From contig NZ_LT607752.1 in the NCBI RefSeq assembly GCF_900090265.1, positions 124,001 through 188,000 on the forward strand: a stretch of 64,000 bases of DNA, read 5' to 3'. Under the pieces are notes generated by a model, which worked only from the letters and a program-made list of their open reading frames with translations, was not told the origin of the DNA and ran no database searches. Of this stretch, positions 1 through 10,690 are shown piece by piece (the stretch's first letter is position 1; each line of letters begins with the position of its first letter). The translations under genes and the position numbers were made by a program. This stretch comes from Micromonospora rifamycinica. GTDB lineage: Bacteria; Actinomycetota; Actinomycetes; Mycobacteriales; Micromonosporaceae.

Positions 1-2
1 GT

Positions 3-3000
3 GGCTTCCTGCACGAGGCGGGCCTGTTCGACGCCGGGTTCTTCGGCATCTCGCCGCGCGAGGCGCTGGCCATGGACCCCCAGCAGCGGCTGCTGCTGGA
101 GGCCTCCTGGGAGGCGTTCGAGAACGCCGCCGTCGACCCGACCACGCTGAAGGGCACCGACGTCGGCGTGTTCGTCGGCACCGCCCCGCAGGGCTACGGC
201 TCCGGCCCGATCGGGCCGGAGATGCAGAGCTTCGCGGGGACCGGGGTGGCGTCGAGCGTCGCCTCGGGCCGGGTGTCGTACGTGTTCGGGTTCGAGGGGC
301 CGGCGGTGACCGTGGACACCGCCTGCTCGTCGTCGCTGGTGGCGATGCACCTGGCGGCGCAGGCGCTGCGGCAGGGCGAGTGCTCGATGGCGCTGGCCGG
401 CGGCGTGATGGTGATGTCCAGCCCCAACTCCTTCGTCGTGTTCTCCCGGCAGCGGGGGTTGGCGGCGGACGGGCGGTGCAAGGCGTTCGCGGAGGGTGCG
501 GACGGGATGGGGTTGGCGGAGGGGGTGGGGGTGGTGTTGTTGGAGCGGTTGTCGGTGGCGCGGGAGCGTGGGCATCGGGTGTTGGCGGTGTTGCGGGGTT
601 CGGCGGTGAATCAGGATGGTGCGTCGAACGGGTTGACGGCGCCGAATGGTCCGTCGCAGCAGCGGGTGATCCGGGCGGCGTTGGCGAGTGCGGGGTTGGC
701 GGCGTCCGAGGTGGACGTGGTGGAGGGCCACGGCACCGGCACGTCCCTCGGCGATCCGATCGAGGCGCAGGCGCTGCTGGCCACGTACGGCCAGGGCCGG
801 GATCCGCAGCGACCGCTCTGGCTCGGGTCGTTGAAGTCGAACGTCGGTCACGCGCAGGCGGCGGCCGGGGTGGCCAGTGTGATCAAGGTGGTGCAGGCGT
901 TGCGGCACGGGGTGCTGCCGCCCACCCTGCACGTCGACGCGCCCAGCACCGGGGTGGACTGGTCCGAGGGGGCGGTGGAGCTGCTGACCGAGGCCCGTCC
1001 GTGGCCGCGTGACGGGCATCCGCGCCGGGTCGGGGTGTCGTCGTTCGGGGTCAGCGGGACCAACGCCCACCTGATCATCGAGGAGGCCCCCGACGATGAG
1101 CCGGCTGGCGAGCCGCCGGCGTCCGGGGTGCTGCCGCTGGTGGTGACGGCGCGCGGCGCGGTGGCGCTGGCCGGTCAGGCGGAGCGGCTGGCCGGGTTCC
1201 TCGCCACGGCCCGGCCGCCGCTCGCGGGGGTGGCCGCCACGTTGGTCGCCGGCCGGGCGGTGTTCGACGACCGCGCCGTCGTGGTGGCGGGTTCGACCGA
1301 GGAGGCGGTGACCAGGCTCGGTGCCCTCGCCCGCGGGGAGGACGCCGCCGGGGTGGTGACCGGCGGGGCCCGCGCCCCCGGGAAGCTGGTCTGGGTCTTC
1401 CCGGGTCAGGGCTCGCAGTGGACCGGGATGGGCCGGGAAATGCTGGACTCCTCGCCGGTGTTCGCCGCCCGGATCGCCGAGTGCGCGACCGCCCTGGCGC
1501 CATGGATCGACTGGTCGCTGGAGGAAGTGCTGCGCGGCGAGGCCGACCCCGAGCTGGCCGCCCGGGTCGACGTGCTCCAGCCGGCCAGCTTCGCGGTGAT
1601 GGTCGGTCTGGCCGCGGTGTGGACGTCGGCCGGCGTACGACCCGACGCCGTGCTGGGCCACTCGCAGGGCGAGATCGCGGCGGCCTGCGTGGCGGGGGCG
1701 CTGTCCCTCGACGACGCCGCCCGGGTGGTGGCGCTGCGCAGCCGGGCCATCGCCGCCACGCTGTCCGGGAAGGGCGGCATGGCGACGGTGGCGCTGAGCG
1801 AGGACGACGCGCTCGCCCGGCTGGCGCCGTGGGCCGATCGGGTCGAGGTGGCGGCGGTGAACGGCCCGACGTCGGTGGTGGTCGCCGGGGACGCCGAGGC
1901 GCTGGACGAGGCGCTGGAGTCGTTGGCGGGCCAGGACGTCGGGGTGCGGCGGGTGGCGGTGGACTACGCCTCGCACTCGCGGCACGTGGCGGACATCGAG
2001 GACACCCTGGCCGGGGCGCTGGCCGGGATCACCGCGCAGGCGCCGACGGTGCCGTTCCGGTCGACCGTGACCGGCGAGTGGATCACCGACGCCGGGGTGC
2101 TCGACGGCGGGTACTGGTACCGCAACCTGCGCCACCAGGTCCGGTTCGCCCCGGCGGTGGCGGACCTGCTCGACCGGCAGTTCCGGATCTTCCTGGAGGT
2201 CAGCGCCCACCCGGTGCTGGTCCAGCCGGTCAACGAGCTCGTGGACGACGCGGACGTGCTGGTCACCGGCTCGCTGCGCCGTGACGACGGTGGCCCGCGC
2301 CGGATGCTCGTCTCGCTGGCCGAGCTGTTCGTCCGGGGCGTGCCGGTGGACTGGACCCGGTGGCTGCCGGCGGGGGCGACGTCGGCCCGGGTGGAGCTGC
2401 CCACCTACGCCTTCGACCACCGGCACTACTGGCTCCGGTCGGCCGACACGGCGACCGACGCGACGGCGCTGGGCCAGTCCGCGACGGACCACCCGCTGCT
2501 GGGCGCGGTGGTGCGGCTGCCCCAGTCCGACGGGGTGGTCCTCACCACGCAGCTCTCGGTGCGGTCGCATCCCTGGCTGGGCGACCACGCCATCGGCGGG
2601 GTGGTGCTCTTCCCCGGCACCGGCCTGGTGGAGCTGGCCCTGCGGGCCGGTGACGAGGTGGGCTGCCCGGTGCTGGACGAGCTCGTCACGGAGACCCCGC
2701 TGGTGGTGCCCGAACACGGCGGGGTGCGGGTCCAGGTCGCGGTGGGCGCACCGGACGACAACGGCGTACGCCAGGTGGACGTGTACTCGCTGCGCGACGA
2801 CACCGCCGACGGGTGGACCCGGCACGCTACCGGCACGTTGTCGGCGCGCTCGGGCGACACCGGCGGCCGGTTCGACTTCACCGCGTGGCCGCCCCCGGGC
2901 GCGCAGCGGGTCGAGGTCGGCGACTTCTACGCCGACCTGGTGGAGCGGGGTTACGGCTACGGACCGGCGTTCCAGGGGGTGCGGACGGTGTGGCGGCGTG

Positions 3001-5153
3001 GCGACGAGGTGTTCGCCGACGTCGCCCTGCCCGAGGAGCACCGCGCCGAGGCCGCCGGGTACGGCCTGCACCCGGCGTTGCTGGACGCCGCCCTGCAGAC
3101 CGGCACCGTCGCCGCCGCGGCGGCCGGGCCGGCCGAGCAACCCGGGCGGTCGGTGATGCCGTTCGCCTGGAACGGGCTGGTGCTGCACGCCGTGGGCGCG
3201 TCGGCGCTGCGGGTCCGGGTCACCACCGGCGGACCGGACACGATGGTCGTCGAGGCCGCCGACCAGACCGGCGGGCCGGTCCTGACGATGGACTCGCTGG
3301 TGTTGCGCGCGGTGGCCACCGGGCAGGTGGATCCGGCCGGGACCGACGCGCTGTTCCAGGTCGACTGGACCGAGCTGCCCCCGGCGGGCGGACACCCGTC
3401 GCCGTCGTGGGTGGCGGTGGACGGCCCCGACGACGTGGCCGCCCTGACCGACCCGCCCGCGGCGGTGGTGGTGACGGCGGTCGGCGCCGGCGACGCGCTG
3501 GCCGTGACGTCGCGGGTGCTGGCGGTCGTGCAGGCCTGGCTGGCCGCGGGCGAACGGGACGAGTCGCGGCTGGTGGTGGCCACCCGGGGCGCGATGCCGG
3601 CCGGGGACGGCACGGTGACCGATCCGGCCGCCTCGGCGGTGTGGGGTCTGGTGCGGGCCGCCCAGGTGGAGAACCCGGACCGGATCGTGCTGCTGGACGG
3701 CGATCCGGCCGCCGCCGACGGCCCGGAGGCGGTGCTCGGCGCGGTGCTGGCCAGCGGTGAGCCGCAGGTGGCGGTGCGGGGGACCACCCTGTCCGTGCCG
3801 CGTCTCGCCCGGGCCACCCCGGACCCGGACGTCGCGTCCGGGTTCGGTCCGGAGTCGACGGTGCTGATCTCGGGCGCCGGCACGTTGGGCGCGCTCGCGG
3901 CCCGGCACCTGGTCGGCCGGCACGGGGTACGGCGGCTGGTGCTGGCCAGCCGTCGGGGCCGCGCCGCCGACGGGGTGGCCGAGCTGGTCACCGAGCTGAC
4001 CGCGCAGGGCGCCGAGGTGTCGGTGTGGGCCGGTGACCTGTCCGATCGGGACCAGGTCGCCGCCCTGCTGGCGGGGGAGCGGCCGACCGCGATCGTGCAC
4101 ACGGCGGGGGTGTTCGACGCCGGCGTCGTCGGGGCGTTGACCCCGGAGAAGCTGGCCCGGGTGTTCGCCCCGAAGGTCGACGCGGTCCGGCACCTGGACG
4201 AGCTGAGCCGCGACCTCGCCCTCGACGCGTTCGTGGCCTACTCGTCCGCTTCGTCGATCTTCATGGGGGCGGGCAGTGGCGGCTACGCGGCGGCCAACGC
4301 GTACCTGGACGGCCTGATGACCCAGCGGCGGGCGGCGGGCCTGCCCGGGCTGTCGCTGGCCTGGGGGCCGTGGCAGCAGCTCACCGGGATGGCGGACACC
4401 ATCGACCAGGTGACCCTGGACCGGATGAGCCGGCGGGAGGGGCGCGGTGGGGTCCGTGGCCTCGGGTCCGTGGACGGCATGGAGCTGTTCGACGCCGCCC
4501 TGGCCTGCGGTCCGGGCCTGCTGGTGCCGGTCCGGCTGGACCTGCGGGAGGTACGGGCCGACGCCCTCGCCGGTGGCGGCGTGCCGCACCTGCTGCGTGG
4601 TCTGGTCCGGACGGGCCGGCAGTCCGCGCGGGCCGCGACCGGCGGGGACGGTGGGCTGGCCCGCCGGCTCGCCGGGCTCACCCCGGCCGAGCAGGAGGCG
4701 CTGCTGTTGGACGTGGTACGGACCCAGGTCGCCGTGGTGCTCGGGCACGCCGAGGCGGGCGCGGTGCGGCCGGACGCGGCGTTCAAGGACGCCGGGTTCG
4801 ACTCGCTGACCTCGGTGGAGCTGCGTAACCGGCTGCGCGAGGCGACCGGGCTGAAGCTGCCGGCGACGCTGGTCTTCGACTACCCGAACGCGCAGGCCCT
4901 GGCCCGGCACCTGCGCGGGGAGATCGCCGTCGAGGAGGCGTCGCCGGTCGACTCCGTGCTGGCCGGTCTCGACGGCCTGGCCCCGGCGATCGGTGCCGTC
5001 GCCGGGGACGGGCAGGCCCGCGACCGGATCACCGCCCGCCTGCGGGAGCTGCTGAACGCGGCCGAGGCGGCGGCCGATCCCGGCCCCTCCGACGACGACC
5101 TCGACACCGCCAGCGACGAGGAGCTCTTCGCGCTCGTCGACCGCTTCGCCTGA
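3..5153 (+). CDS. rifC: Type I PKS, module 7 (KS-AT-DH-KR-ACP), 5' end outside window
   Basis: One extension module of the rifamycin-type polyketide synthase, adding a propionate unit. The reading frame is open from the first bases, so the N-terminus and the first part of the KS lie upstream of the window. Counting from the Met at 72: KS with active Cys (DTACSSS) and His motifs EGHGTGT and NVGHAQ; AT from about residue 443 (FPGQGSQ, GHSQG) with YASHS near 633, the methylmalonyl-CoA signature; DH near 838 with intact HxxxGxxxxP; KR near 1265 keeping the Ser/Tyr/Lys residues but with SGAGTLG where modules 9 and 10 have TGGTGSLG; ACP Ser in GFDSL near 1575. A C-terminal docking region precedes the stop. 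As the single-module protein before two-module RifE and one-module RifD it fits RifC. Rifamycin needs only ketoreduction here (C23 hydroxyl), so the DH should be silent. Bases 441-743 are identical to part of the next gene. Confidence 0.93.
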   Translation, partial: GFLHEAGLFDAGFFGISPREALAMDPQQRLLLEASWEAFENAAVDPTTLKGTDVGVFVGTAPQGYGSGPIGPEMQSFAGTGVASSVASGRVSYVFGFEGPAVTVDTACSSSLVAMHLAAQALRQGECSMALAGGVMVMSSPNSFVVFSRQRGLAADGRCKAFAEGADGMGLAEGVGVVLLERLSVARERGHRVLAVLRGSAVNQDGASNGLTAPNGPSQQRVIRAALASAGLAASEVDVVEGHGTGTSLGDPIEAQALLATYGQGRDPQRPLWLGSLKSNVGHAQAAAGVASVIKVVQALRHGVLPPTLHVDAPSTGVDWSEGAVELLTEARPWPRDGHPRRVGVSSFGVSGTNAHLIIEEAPDDEPAGEPPASGVLPLVVTARGAVALAGQAERLAGFLATARPPLAGVAATLVAGRAVFDDRAVVVAGSTEEAVTRLGALARGEDAAGVVTGGARAPGKLVWVFPGQGSQWTGMGREMLDSSPVFAARIAECATALAPWIDWSLEEVLRGEADPELAARVDVLQPASFAVMVGLAAVWTSAGVRPDAVLGHSQGEIAAACVAGALSLDDAARVVALRSRAIAATLSGKGGMATVALSEDDALARLAPWADRVEVAAVNGPTSVVVAGDAEALDEALESLAGQDVGVRRVAVDYASHSRHVADIEDTLAGALAGITAQAPTVPFRSTVTGEWITDAGVLDGGYWYRNLRHQVRFAPAVADLLDRQFRIFLEVSAHPVLVQPVNELVDDADVLVTGSLRRDDGGPRRMLVSLAELFVRGVPVDWTRWLPAGATSARVELPTYAFDHRHYWLRSADTATDATALGQSATDHPLLGAVVRLPQSDGVVLTTQLSVRSHPWLGDHAIGGVVLFPGTGLVELALRAGDEVGCPVLDELVTETPLVVPEHGGVRVQVAVGAPDDNGVRQVDVYSLRDDTADGWTRHATGTLSARSGDTGGRFDFTAWPPPGAQRVEVGDFYADLVERGYGYGPAFQGVRTVWRRGDEVFADVALPEEHRAEAAGYGLHPALLDAALQTGTVAAAAAGPAEQPGRSVMPFAWNGLVLHAVGASALRVRVTTGGPDTMVVEAADQTGGPVLTMDSLVLRAVATGQVDPAGTDALFQVDWTELPPAGGHPSPSWVAVDGPDDVAALTDPPAAVVVTAVGAGDALAVTSRVLAVVQAWLAAGERDESRLVVATRGAMPAGDGTVTDPAASAVWGLVRAAQVENPDRIVLLDGDPAAADGPEAVLGAVLASGEPQVAVRGTTLSVPRLARATPDPDVASGFGPESTVLISGAGTLGALAARHLVGRHGVRRLVLASRRGRAADGVAELVTELTAQGAEVSVWAGDLSDRDQVAALLAGERPTAIVHTAGVFDAGVVGALTPEKLARVFAPKVDAVRHLDELSRDLALDAFVAYSSASSIFMGAGSGGYAAANAYLDGLMTQRRAAGLPGLSLAWGPWQQLTGMADTIDQVTLDRMSRREGRGGVRGLGSVDGMELFDAALACGPGLLVPVRLDLREVRADALAGGGVPHLLRGLVRTGRQSARAATGGDGGLARRLAGLTPAEQEALLLDVVRTQVAVVLGHAEAGAVRPDAAFKDAGFDSLTSVELRNRLREATGLKLPATLVFDYPNAQALARHLRGEIAVEEASPVDSVLAGLDGLAPAIGAVAGDGQARDRITARLRELLNAAEAAADPGPSDDDLDTASDEELFALVDRFA
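441..743 (+). repeat. 303-bp perfect repeat, copy 1 (module 7 KS)
   Basis: Bases 441-743 are identical, base for base, to 5949-6251 in the next PKS gene, covering the middle of both KS domains. The stretch is visibly richer in TTG, GGT and GTG codons than the flanking PKS sequence. Sequence on either side diverges at once, which suggests recent gene conversion between modules 7 and 8. Confidence 0.95.
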
Positions 5154-5213
5154 CCACCGCACCACCGCAGACCGGCAATCGGACACACGGACATCCCGGG
5201 GAGCTGACTTTCC

Positions 5214-8200
5214 ATGGCTGACGAGGTACAACTCCGCGACTACCTCAGGAGGGCCATCGGTGACGCCCGCGACGCCCGCAGGCGGCTGCGCGAGGTCGAG
5301 GACCAGGCCCGGGAGCCGATCGCGATCGTCGGGATGGCCTGCCGGTATCCGGGCGGGGTGACCTCGCCCGAGGAGCTGTGGCGGGTGGTGGCCGACGGGG
5401 TCGACGCGGTCGCCGGCTTCCCCACCGACCGGGGCTGGGACCTCGACGCCCTGTTCGACCCCGATCCGGACCGGCCGGGCACGTCGTACACGAGCCGGGG
5501 CGGTTTCCTCGACGGCGCGGGCCGGTTCGACGCGGGGTTCTTCGGGATCTCACCGCGGGAGGCGCTGGCGATGGACCCCCAGCAGCGGCTGCTGCTGGAG
5601 ACCTCCTGGGAGGCGATGGAACGGGCGGGCGTCGACCCGTGGTCCTGGCGCGGCAGCGACGTCGGGGTGTTCACCGGGCTGTCCAGTCAGGGCTACGGGG
5701 CCGGCTCGGGTCGCCCGGTCGCACCGGAGCTGGAGGGCTTCGCCGGTACGGGTGCCGCCCCGTGCATCGCGACCGGCCGGGTGTCCTACGTGTTCGGGTT
5801 CGAGGGGCCGGCGGTGACGGTGGACACCGGCTGCTCGTCGTCGCTGGTGGCGATGCACCTGGCCGTGCAGGCGCTGCGGCAGGGCGAGTGCTCGGCGGCG
5901 CTGGCCGGCGGGGCGATGGTGATGGCCCAGCCGGGTTCCTTCCTGTCCTTCTCCCGGCAGCGGGGGTTGGCGGCGGACGGGCGGTGCAAGGCGTTCGCGG
6001 AGGGTGCGGACGGGATGGGGTTGGCGGAGGGGGTGGGGGTGGTGTTGTTGGAGCGGTTGTCGGTGGCGCGGGAGCGTGGGCATCGGGTGTTGGCGGTGTT
6101 GCGGGGTTCGGCGGTGAATCAGGATGGTGCGTCGAACGGGTTGACGGCGCCGAATGGTCCGTCGCAGCAGCGGGTGATCCGGGCGGCGTTGGCGAGTGCG
6201 GGGTTGGCGGCGTCCGAGGTGGACGTGGTGGAGGGCCACGGCACCGGCACGGTGCTGGGCGATCCGATCGAGGCGCAGGCGTTACTGGCCACGTACGGCC
6301 AGGGCCGGGATCCGCAGCTGCCGTTGTGGCTGGGCTCGGTGAAGTCGAACATCGGGCACACCCAGGCGGCGGCCGGGGTGGCCGGCGTGATCAAGATGGT
6401 GCAGGCGTTGCGGCACGGCGTGTTGCCGCCCACCCTGCACGTGCAGCAGCCGAGCACCGAGGTCGACTGGTCGGCGGGCGCGGTGGAGCTGCTGACCGAG
6501 GCCCGTCCGTGGCCGCGCGGCGACCGGCCGCGCCGCGCCGGGGTGTCGTCCTTCGGGATCAGCGGGACCAACGCCCACCTGATCATCGAGGAGGCGCCGG
6601 AGGAGGTACCCGGGGAGGCGGCCGAGGAGTCCGGCGCGGACCTGCCGGCGTCGGCTGTGACGCCGCTGGCCGGGGGTGTGGTGCCGCTGGCCCCGGAGGT
6701 GGTGCCGCTGGTGGTGACGGCCCGCACCGCCGGGTCGTTGGCCGGGCAGGCCGCCCGGCTCGGGGCGTACCTGGAGTCGTCCCCGGTGCCGCTGGCGGAG
6801 GTGGCCGGCGCGTTGGTCACGGACCGGACCCGGTGGGACGAACGCGCCGTGGTGGTCGCGGGCACGGTCGGGGAGGCCTCCGCCGGGTTGGCCGCGCTGG
6901 CCCGGGGCGAGACCGCCACCGGCGTGCTGACCGGTTCGGGGTCGGCGGGCAAGGTCGTGTGGGTGTTCCCCGGGCAGGGAACCCAGTGGGTCGGGATGGG
7001 CCGGGAGCTGCTCGACACGTCCCCCGTCTTCGCCGCCCGGATCGCCGAGGTCGACGCCGCGCTGACGCCGTGGATCGACTGGTCGCTGGTCGACGTGCTG
7101 CGTGGTGACGTCGATCCGGGGCTGGCCGACCGGGTCGACGTGCTTCAGCCGGCCAGCTTCGCGGTGATGCTGGGGCTGGCGGCGGTGTGGACCTCGGTGG
7201 GCGTGGTGCCCGACGCGGTGGTCGGCCACTCGCAGGGCGAGATCGCTGCGGCCTGCGCGGCCGGCGCGCTCTCCCTCGCCGACGCGGCCCGGGTGGTGGC
7301 GCTGCGCAGCCAGGCCATCGCCGCGAAGCTGTCCGGCCGGGGTGGGATGGCCTCGGTCGCGCTGGCCGAGGAGGACGCCCTCGACCGGTTGCGGCCCTGG
7401 GCGGACCGGGTCGAGGTGGCGGCGGTGAACAGCCCCACGTCGCTGGTGATCGCCGGGGACGCCGAGGCGTTGGACGAGGCGCTGGCGGCGTTGGCCGGGC
7501 AGGAGGTCCGGGTACGGCGGGTGGCGGTGGACTACGCCTCGCACAGCCGGCACGTGGAGGACATCCGCGACGCCCTCGCCGACACGCTGGCCCCGATCAC
7601 CGCCCAGGCCCCGGTGGTGCCGTTCCGCTCGACGGTGACCGGCAGCTGGATCCGCGACGCCGGGGTGGTGGACGGTGGCTACTGGTACGAGAACCTGCGC
7701 CGGCAGGTGGGGTTCGGGCCGGCGGTGGCCGACCTGGTAGAGCAGGGGTACCGGGTGTTCGTCGAGGTGAGCGCCCACCCGGTGCTGGTCCAGCCGATCA
7801 GCGAGACCGTCGACGACGCCGACGTCGTGGTGACCGGGACGCTGCGTCGTGACGACGGCGGCCCGCGCCGGTTGCTGACCTCCATGGCCGAGGTGTTCGT
7901 CCACGGTGTCCCGGTCGACTGGCACGGCATCCTGCCCCCCGCCACCGGGCACCTCGACCTGCCGACCTACGCCTTCGACCACGAACACTTCTGGCTCCGT
8001 TCCGAGGAGGCCGCGACCGACGCGGCGTCGCTCGGCCAGTGGCCGACGGAGCATCCGCTGCTCGGGGCGACCGTCGCGCTGCCCGGGTCCGACGGCCGGG
8101 TGTTCACCGCGTGGCTGTCGCTGCGCGCCCACCCCTGGCTCGCCGACCACGGCGTGGACGGGGTGCCGGTGCTGCCCGGCAGCGCGTTGGTGGAGTTCGC

Positions 8201-10637
8201 GGTGCGGGCCGGCGACGAGGTGGGCTGCCCGACGCTCGACCGGCTGGTGACCGAAGCGCCGCTGGTGCTGCCCGAGGAGGGCGGGGTCCGGGTGCAGGTG
8301 ACGGTGGGCGGGCCGGCGGACGACGGCACCCGCACGGTCGAGGTGCACGCGCTGCCCGACGGGGTGGACGACGGCTGGACCCGGCACGCCCGGGGCACGC
8401 TCTCCGCCGGATCGCCACCGGACCCGGGGTTCGACTTCACGGCGTGGCCGCCGGCCGGTGCCCAGCAGGTCGACCCGGCCGACCGCTACGCCGAGCTGGC
8501 CGCCCGGGGGTACGCCTACGGCCCCGCGTTCCAGGGGCTGCGCGCGGTGTGGGAGCGCGGCGACGAGGTGTTCGCCGAGGTCGCCCTACCGGACGACGTG
8601 GGTACGGGCGCCGACGGTTTCGGGATCCATCCGGCGCTGCTGGACGCGGCCCTGCACACGGCCCCGCCCACCACGGGGGACGGGTCGGACGGGCCGTGGC
8701 TGCCGGCGGACTGGACCGGGCTGGCCCTGCACGCGGCCGGTGCCCCGGCACTGCGGGTCCGGCTGGTGCCCGGCGCGGACGGCGTCGTCTCGCTGGCGGC
8801 GGCCGACGGGACCGGCAGCCCGGTGCTGACGGTCGGGTCGGTGGCCTTCCGGCCGGTCCCCGTCGCGGGGCCGGCCGCCGCGACGCCGACGCGGGACGCG
8901 TTGTTCCGGGTGGAGTGGACCCGGCTGCCCGCCACGACGGAGCCGGCCGGGCCCCGACCCGACGTCGAGGTGCTGGAGGTGGCCGGCGGTGCCGACGCCC
9001 TGGCCGTGACCACGGGGGCGTTGGCCGCGCTCCAGGGACGGCTCGCCCGCGCGGAGCAGCCGCGGCTGCTGGTGGTGGTGCGGGGGGCGGCACCGGTCGG
9101 CGACGGGGCGGTGGTCGATCCGGGCGCGGCGGCGGTGTGGGGCCTGGTGCGTTCCGCGCAGGCGGAGAACCCGGAGCGGATCGTCCTGCTCGACCCGGAC
9201 GCCGACGGCGCCGTGGACGAGGTGCTGGGCGCGGTGCTGGCCAGCGGGGAGCCGGAGGTCGCCGTCCGCGCGGGGGCGCTCTTCGTCCCGCGCCTGGCCC
9301 GGGTCGACGCGCCCGTGCCGGAGACCCCCGCCGGATTCGGTCCGGACGCGACGGTGCTGGTGTCCGGCGCGGGTGTGCTCGGGGTGTTGACGGCCCGGCA
9401 CCTGGTGTACCGGCACGGCGTCCGACGGCTGGTGCTGGCCAGCCGGCGCGGACCGGACGCCGAGGGCATGGCCGACCTGGTCGCCGAGCTGACCGGGCAG
9501 GGCGCCGAGGTGTCGGTGGTCGCCGGTGACCTGTCCCGCCGCGACGACGTGGCGGCCCTGCTGGCGCGACACCGCCCGACCGGGGTGGTGCACACGGCGG
9601 GGGTGCTGGACGACGGGGTGATCGAGGCGTTGACCCCGCAGCGGCTGGCCCGGGTGTTCGCCCCCAAGGTGGACGCCGTACGGCATCTCGACGAGCTGAC
9701 CCGGGACCTGGACCTCGACGCGTTCGTGGTCTTCTCCTCCGGTTCGGGGGTGTTCGGCTCCCCCGGCCAGGGCAACTACGCGGCGGCGAACGCCTTCCTG
9801 GACGCCGCGATGGCGAACCGCCGGGCCGCCGGCCTGCCCGGGGTGTCGCTGGCGTGGGGCCTGTGGGAGCAGGCCACCGGCATGACCGCGCACCTCGGCG
9901 GGGCGGACCAGGCCCGGATGAGCCGGGGCGGCGTACGGCCGATCACCGCAGCGGAGGGCGTCGACCTGTTCGACGCCGCGCTGGCCGCCGGGCCGGCGCT
10001 GCTGGTGCCGGTCAAGCTCGACCTACGGCAGTTGCGCGCCGGCGGTGTGGTGCCCCACCTGCTGCGTGTCCTGGTGAAGCCCGCCCGGCAGCAGGCGCGG
10101 CGCGCGGCCGGCGGCGACGGCGGGTTGGCCCAGCGGCTCGCCGGACGCTCCCCGGCGGAGCAGGAGGCGCTGCTGCTCGATCTGGTGCGGGCACAGGTGG
10201 CGGTGGTGCTCGGCTACTCCGGTGCGGCGGCCGTCCGGGCGGACGGCGCGTTCAAGGACGCCGGCTTCGACTCGCTGACCTCGGTGGAGCTGCGCAACCG
10301 GCTGCGCGAGGCGACCGGCCTGAAGCTGCCGGCCACGATGGCCTTCGACTATCCCACCCCGGCCGCCCTGGCCCGGCACCTGCGCGACGAGCTGGGCACC
10401 GGCGGTGACGCGCTGACCCAGGTCACCACCCGGATCGAGGAGGTCGAGTCGCTGATCGGCGACCTGGCGCTCGACGAGTCCGCCCGCTCCGCGCTCACCC
10501 TCCGCCTCCAGGGCCTGGTCGCCAGGTTCGCCGGGGTGCGCGAGCAGGGCGGGGCCGCCTCGGTGGCGGAGCAGCTCGAATCCGCCAGCGCCGACGACGT
10601 CCTCGACTTCATCGACGCGGAACTCGGACTCACCTGA
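5214..10637 (+). CDS. rifD: Type I PKS, module 8 (KS-AT-DH-KR-ACP)
   Basis: Single-module extension PKS of 1807 aa adding a methylmalonyl unit. It opens with a short charged docking helix and the KS entry motif [16 protein letters not shown] Cys is near residue 206 in an unusual DTGCSSS context (normally DTACSSS). AT has GHSQG near 671 and YASHS near 773 (methylmalonyl). DH near 980 keeps HxxxGxxxxP and [11 protein letters not shown] near 1380 has the catalytic Ser, Tyr and Asn and an LDD motif, associated with B-type alcohol configuration, but its cofactor loop is SGAGVLG, one residue shorter than TGGTGSLG. ACP Ser is near 1685. The ATG at 5214 follows GGGGAG nine bases upstream. Sixty bases separate it from rifC and about 50 from rifE, so the three are one transcription unit. 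In rifamycin this module leaves the C21 hydroxyl, implying an unused DH. Confidence 0.95.
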   Translation: MADEVQLRDYLRRAIGDARDARRRLREVEDQAREPIAIVGMACRYPGGVTSPEELWRVVADGVDAVAGFPTDRGWDLDALFDPDPDRPGTSYTSRGGFLDGAGRFDAGFFGISPREALAMDPQQRLLLETSWEAMERAGVDPWSWRGSDVGVFTGLSSQGYGAGSGRPVAPELEGFAGTGAAPCIATGRVSYVFGFEGPAVTVDTGCSSSLVAMHLAVQALRQGECSAALAGGAMVMAQPGSFLSFSRQRGLAADGRCKAFAEGADGMGLAEGVGVVLLERLSVARERGHRVLAVLRGSAVNQDGASNGLTAPNGPSQQRVIRAALASAGLAASEVDVVEGHGTGTVLGDPIEAQALLATYGQGRDPQLPLWLGSVKSNIGHTQAAAGVAGVIKMVQALRHGVLPPTLHVQQPSTEVDWSAGAVELLTEARPWPRGDRPRRAGVSSFGISGTNAHLIIEEAPEEVPGEAAEESGADLPASAVTPLAGGVVPLAPEVVPLVVTARTAGSLAGQAARLGAYLESSPVPLAEVAGALVTDRTRWDERAVVVAGTVGEASAGLAALARGETATGVLTGSGSAGKVVWVFPGQGTQWVGMGRELLDTSPVFAARIAEVDAALTPWIDWSLVDVLRGDVDPGLADRVDVLQPASFAVMLGLAAVWTSVGVVPDAVVGHSQGEIAAACAAGALSLADAARVVALRSQAIAAKLSGRGGMASVALAEEDALDRLRPWADRVEVAAVNSPTSLVIAGDAEALDEALAALAGQEVRVRRVAVDYASHSRHVEDIRDALADTLAPITAQAPVVPFRSTVTGSWIRDAGVVDGGYWYENLRRQVGFGPAVADLVEQGYRVFVEVSAHPVLVQPISETVDDADVVVTGTLRRDDGGPRRLLTSMAEVFVHGVPVDWHGILPPATGHLDLPTYAFDHEHFWLRSEEAATDAASLGQWPTEHPLLGATVALPGSDGRVFTAWLSLRAHPWLADHGVDGVPVLPGSALVEFAVRAGDEVGCPTLDRLVTEAPLVLPEEGGVRVQVTVGGPADDGTRTVEVHALPDGVDDGWTRHARGTLSAGSPPDPGFDFTAWPPAGAQQVDPADRYAELAARGYAYGPAFQGLRAVWERGDEVFAEVALPDDVGTGADGFGIHPALLDAALHTAPPTTGDGSDGPWLPADWTGLALHAAGAPALRVRLVPGADGVVSLAAADGTGSPVLTVGSVAFRPVPVAGPAAATPTRDALFRVEWTRLPATTEPAGPRPDVEVLEVAGGADALAVTTGALAALQGRLARAEQPRLLVVVRGAAPVGDGAVVDPGAAAVWGLVRSAQAENPERIVLLDPDADGAVDEVLGAVLASGEPEVAVRAGALFVPRLARVDAPVPETPAGFGPDATVLVSGAGVLGVLTARHLVYRHGVRRLVLASRRGPDAEGMADLVAELTGQGAEVSVVAGDLSRRDDVAALLARHRPTGVVHTAGVLDDGVIEALTPQRLARVFAPKVDAVRHLDELTRDLDLDAFVVFSSGSGVFGSPGQGNYAAANAFLDAAMANRRAAGLPGVSLAWGLWEQATGMTAHLGGADQARMSRGGVRPITAAEGVDLFDAALAAGPALLVPVKLDLRQLRAGGVVPHLLRVLVKPARQQARRAAGGDGGLAQRLAGRSPAEQEALLLDLVRAQVAVVLGYSGAAAVRADGAFKDAGFDSLTSVELRNRLREATGLKLPATMAFDYPTPAALARHLRDELGTGGDALTQVTTRIEEVESLIGDLALDESARSALTLRLQGLVARFAGVREQGGAASVAEQLESASADDVLDFIDAELGLT
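5949..6251 (+). repeat. 303-bp perfect repeat, copy 2 (module 8 KS)
   Basis: Second copy of the 303-bp identical KS segment (offset 5508 bases from copy 1). It shows the same atypical codon choice and the same abrupt loss of identity at both ends. Confidence 0.95.
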
Positions 10638-10690
10638 CCTCGGTGCGCGACGCCGGACCCCATCGACACCTTCGTGAGGACATGACGAGA

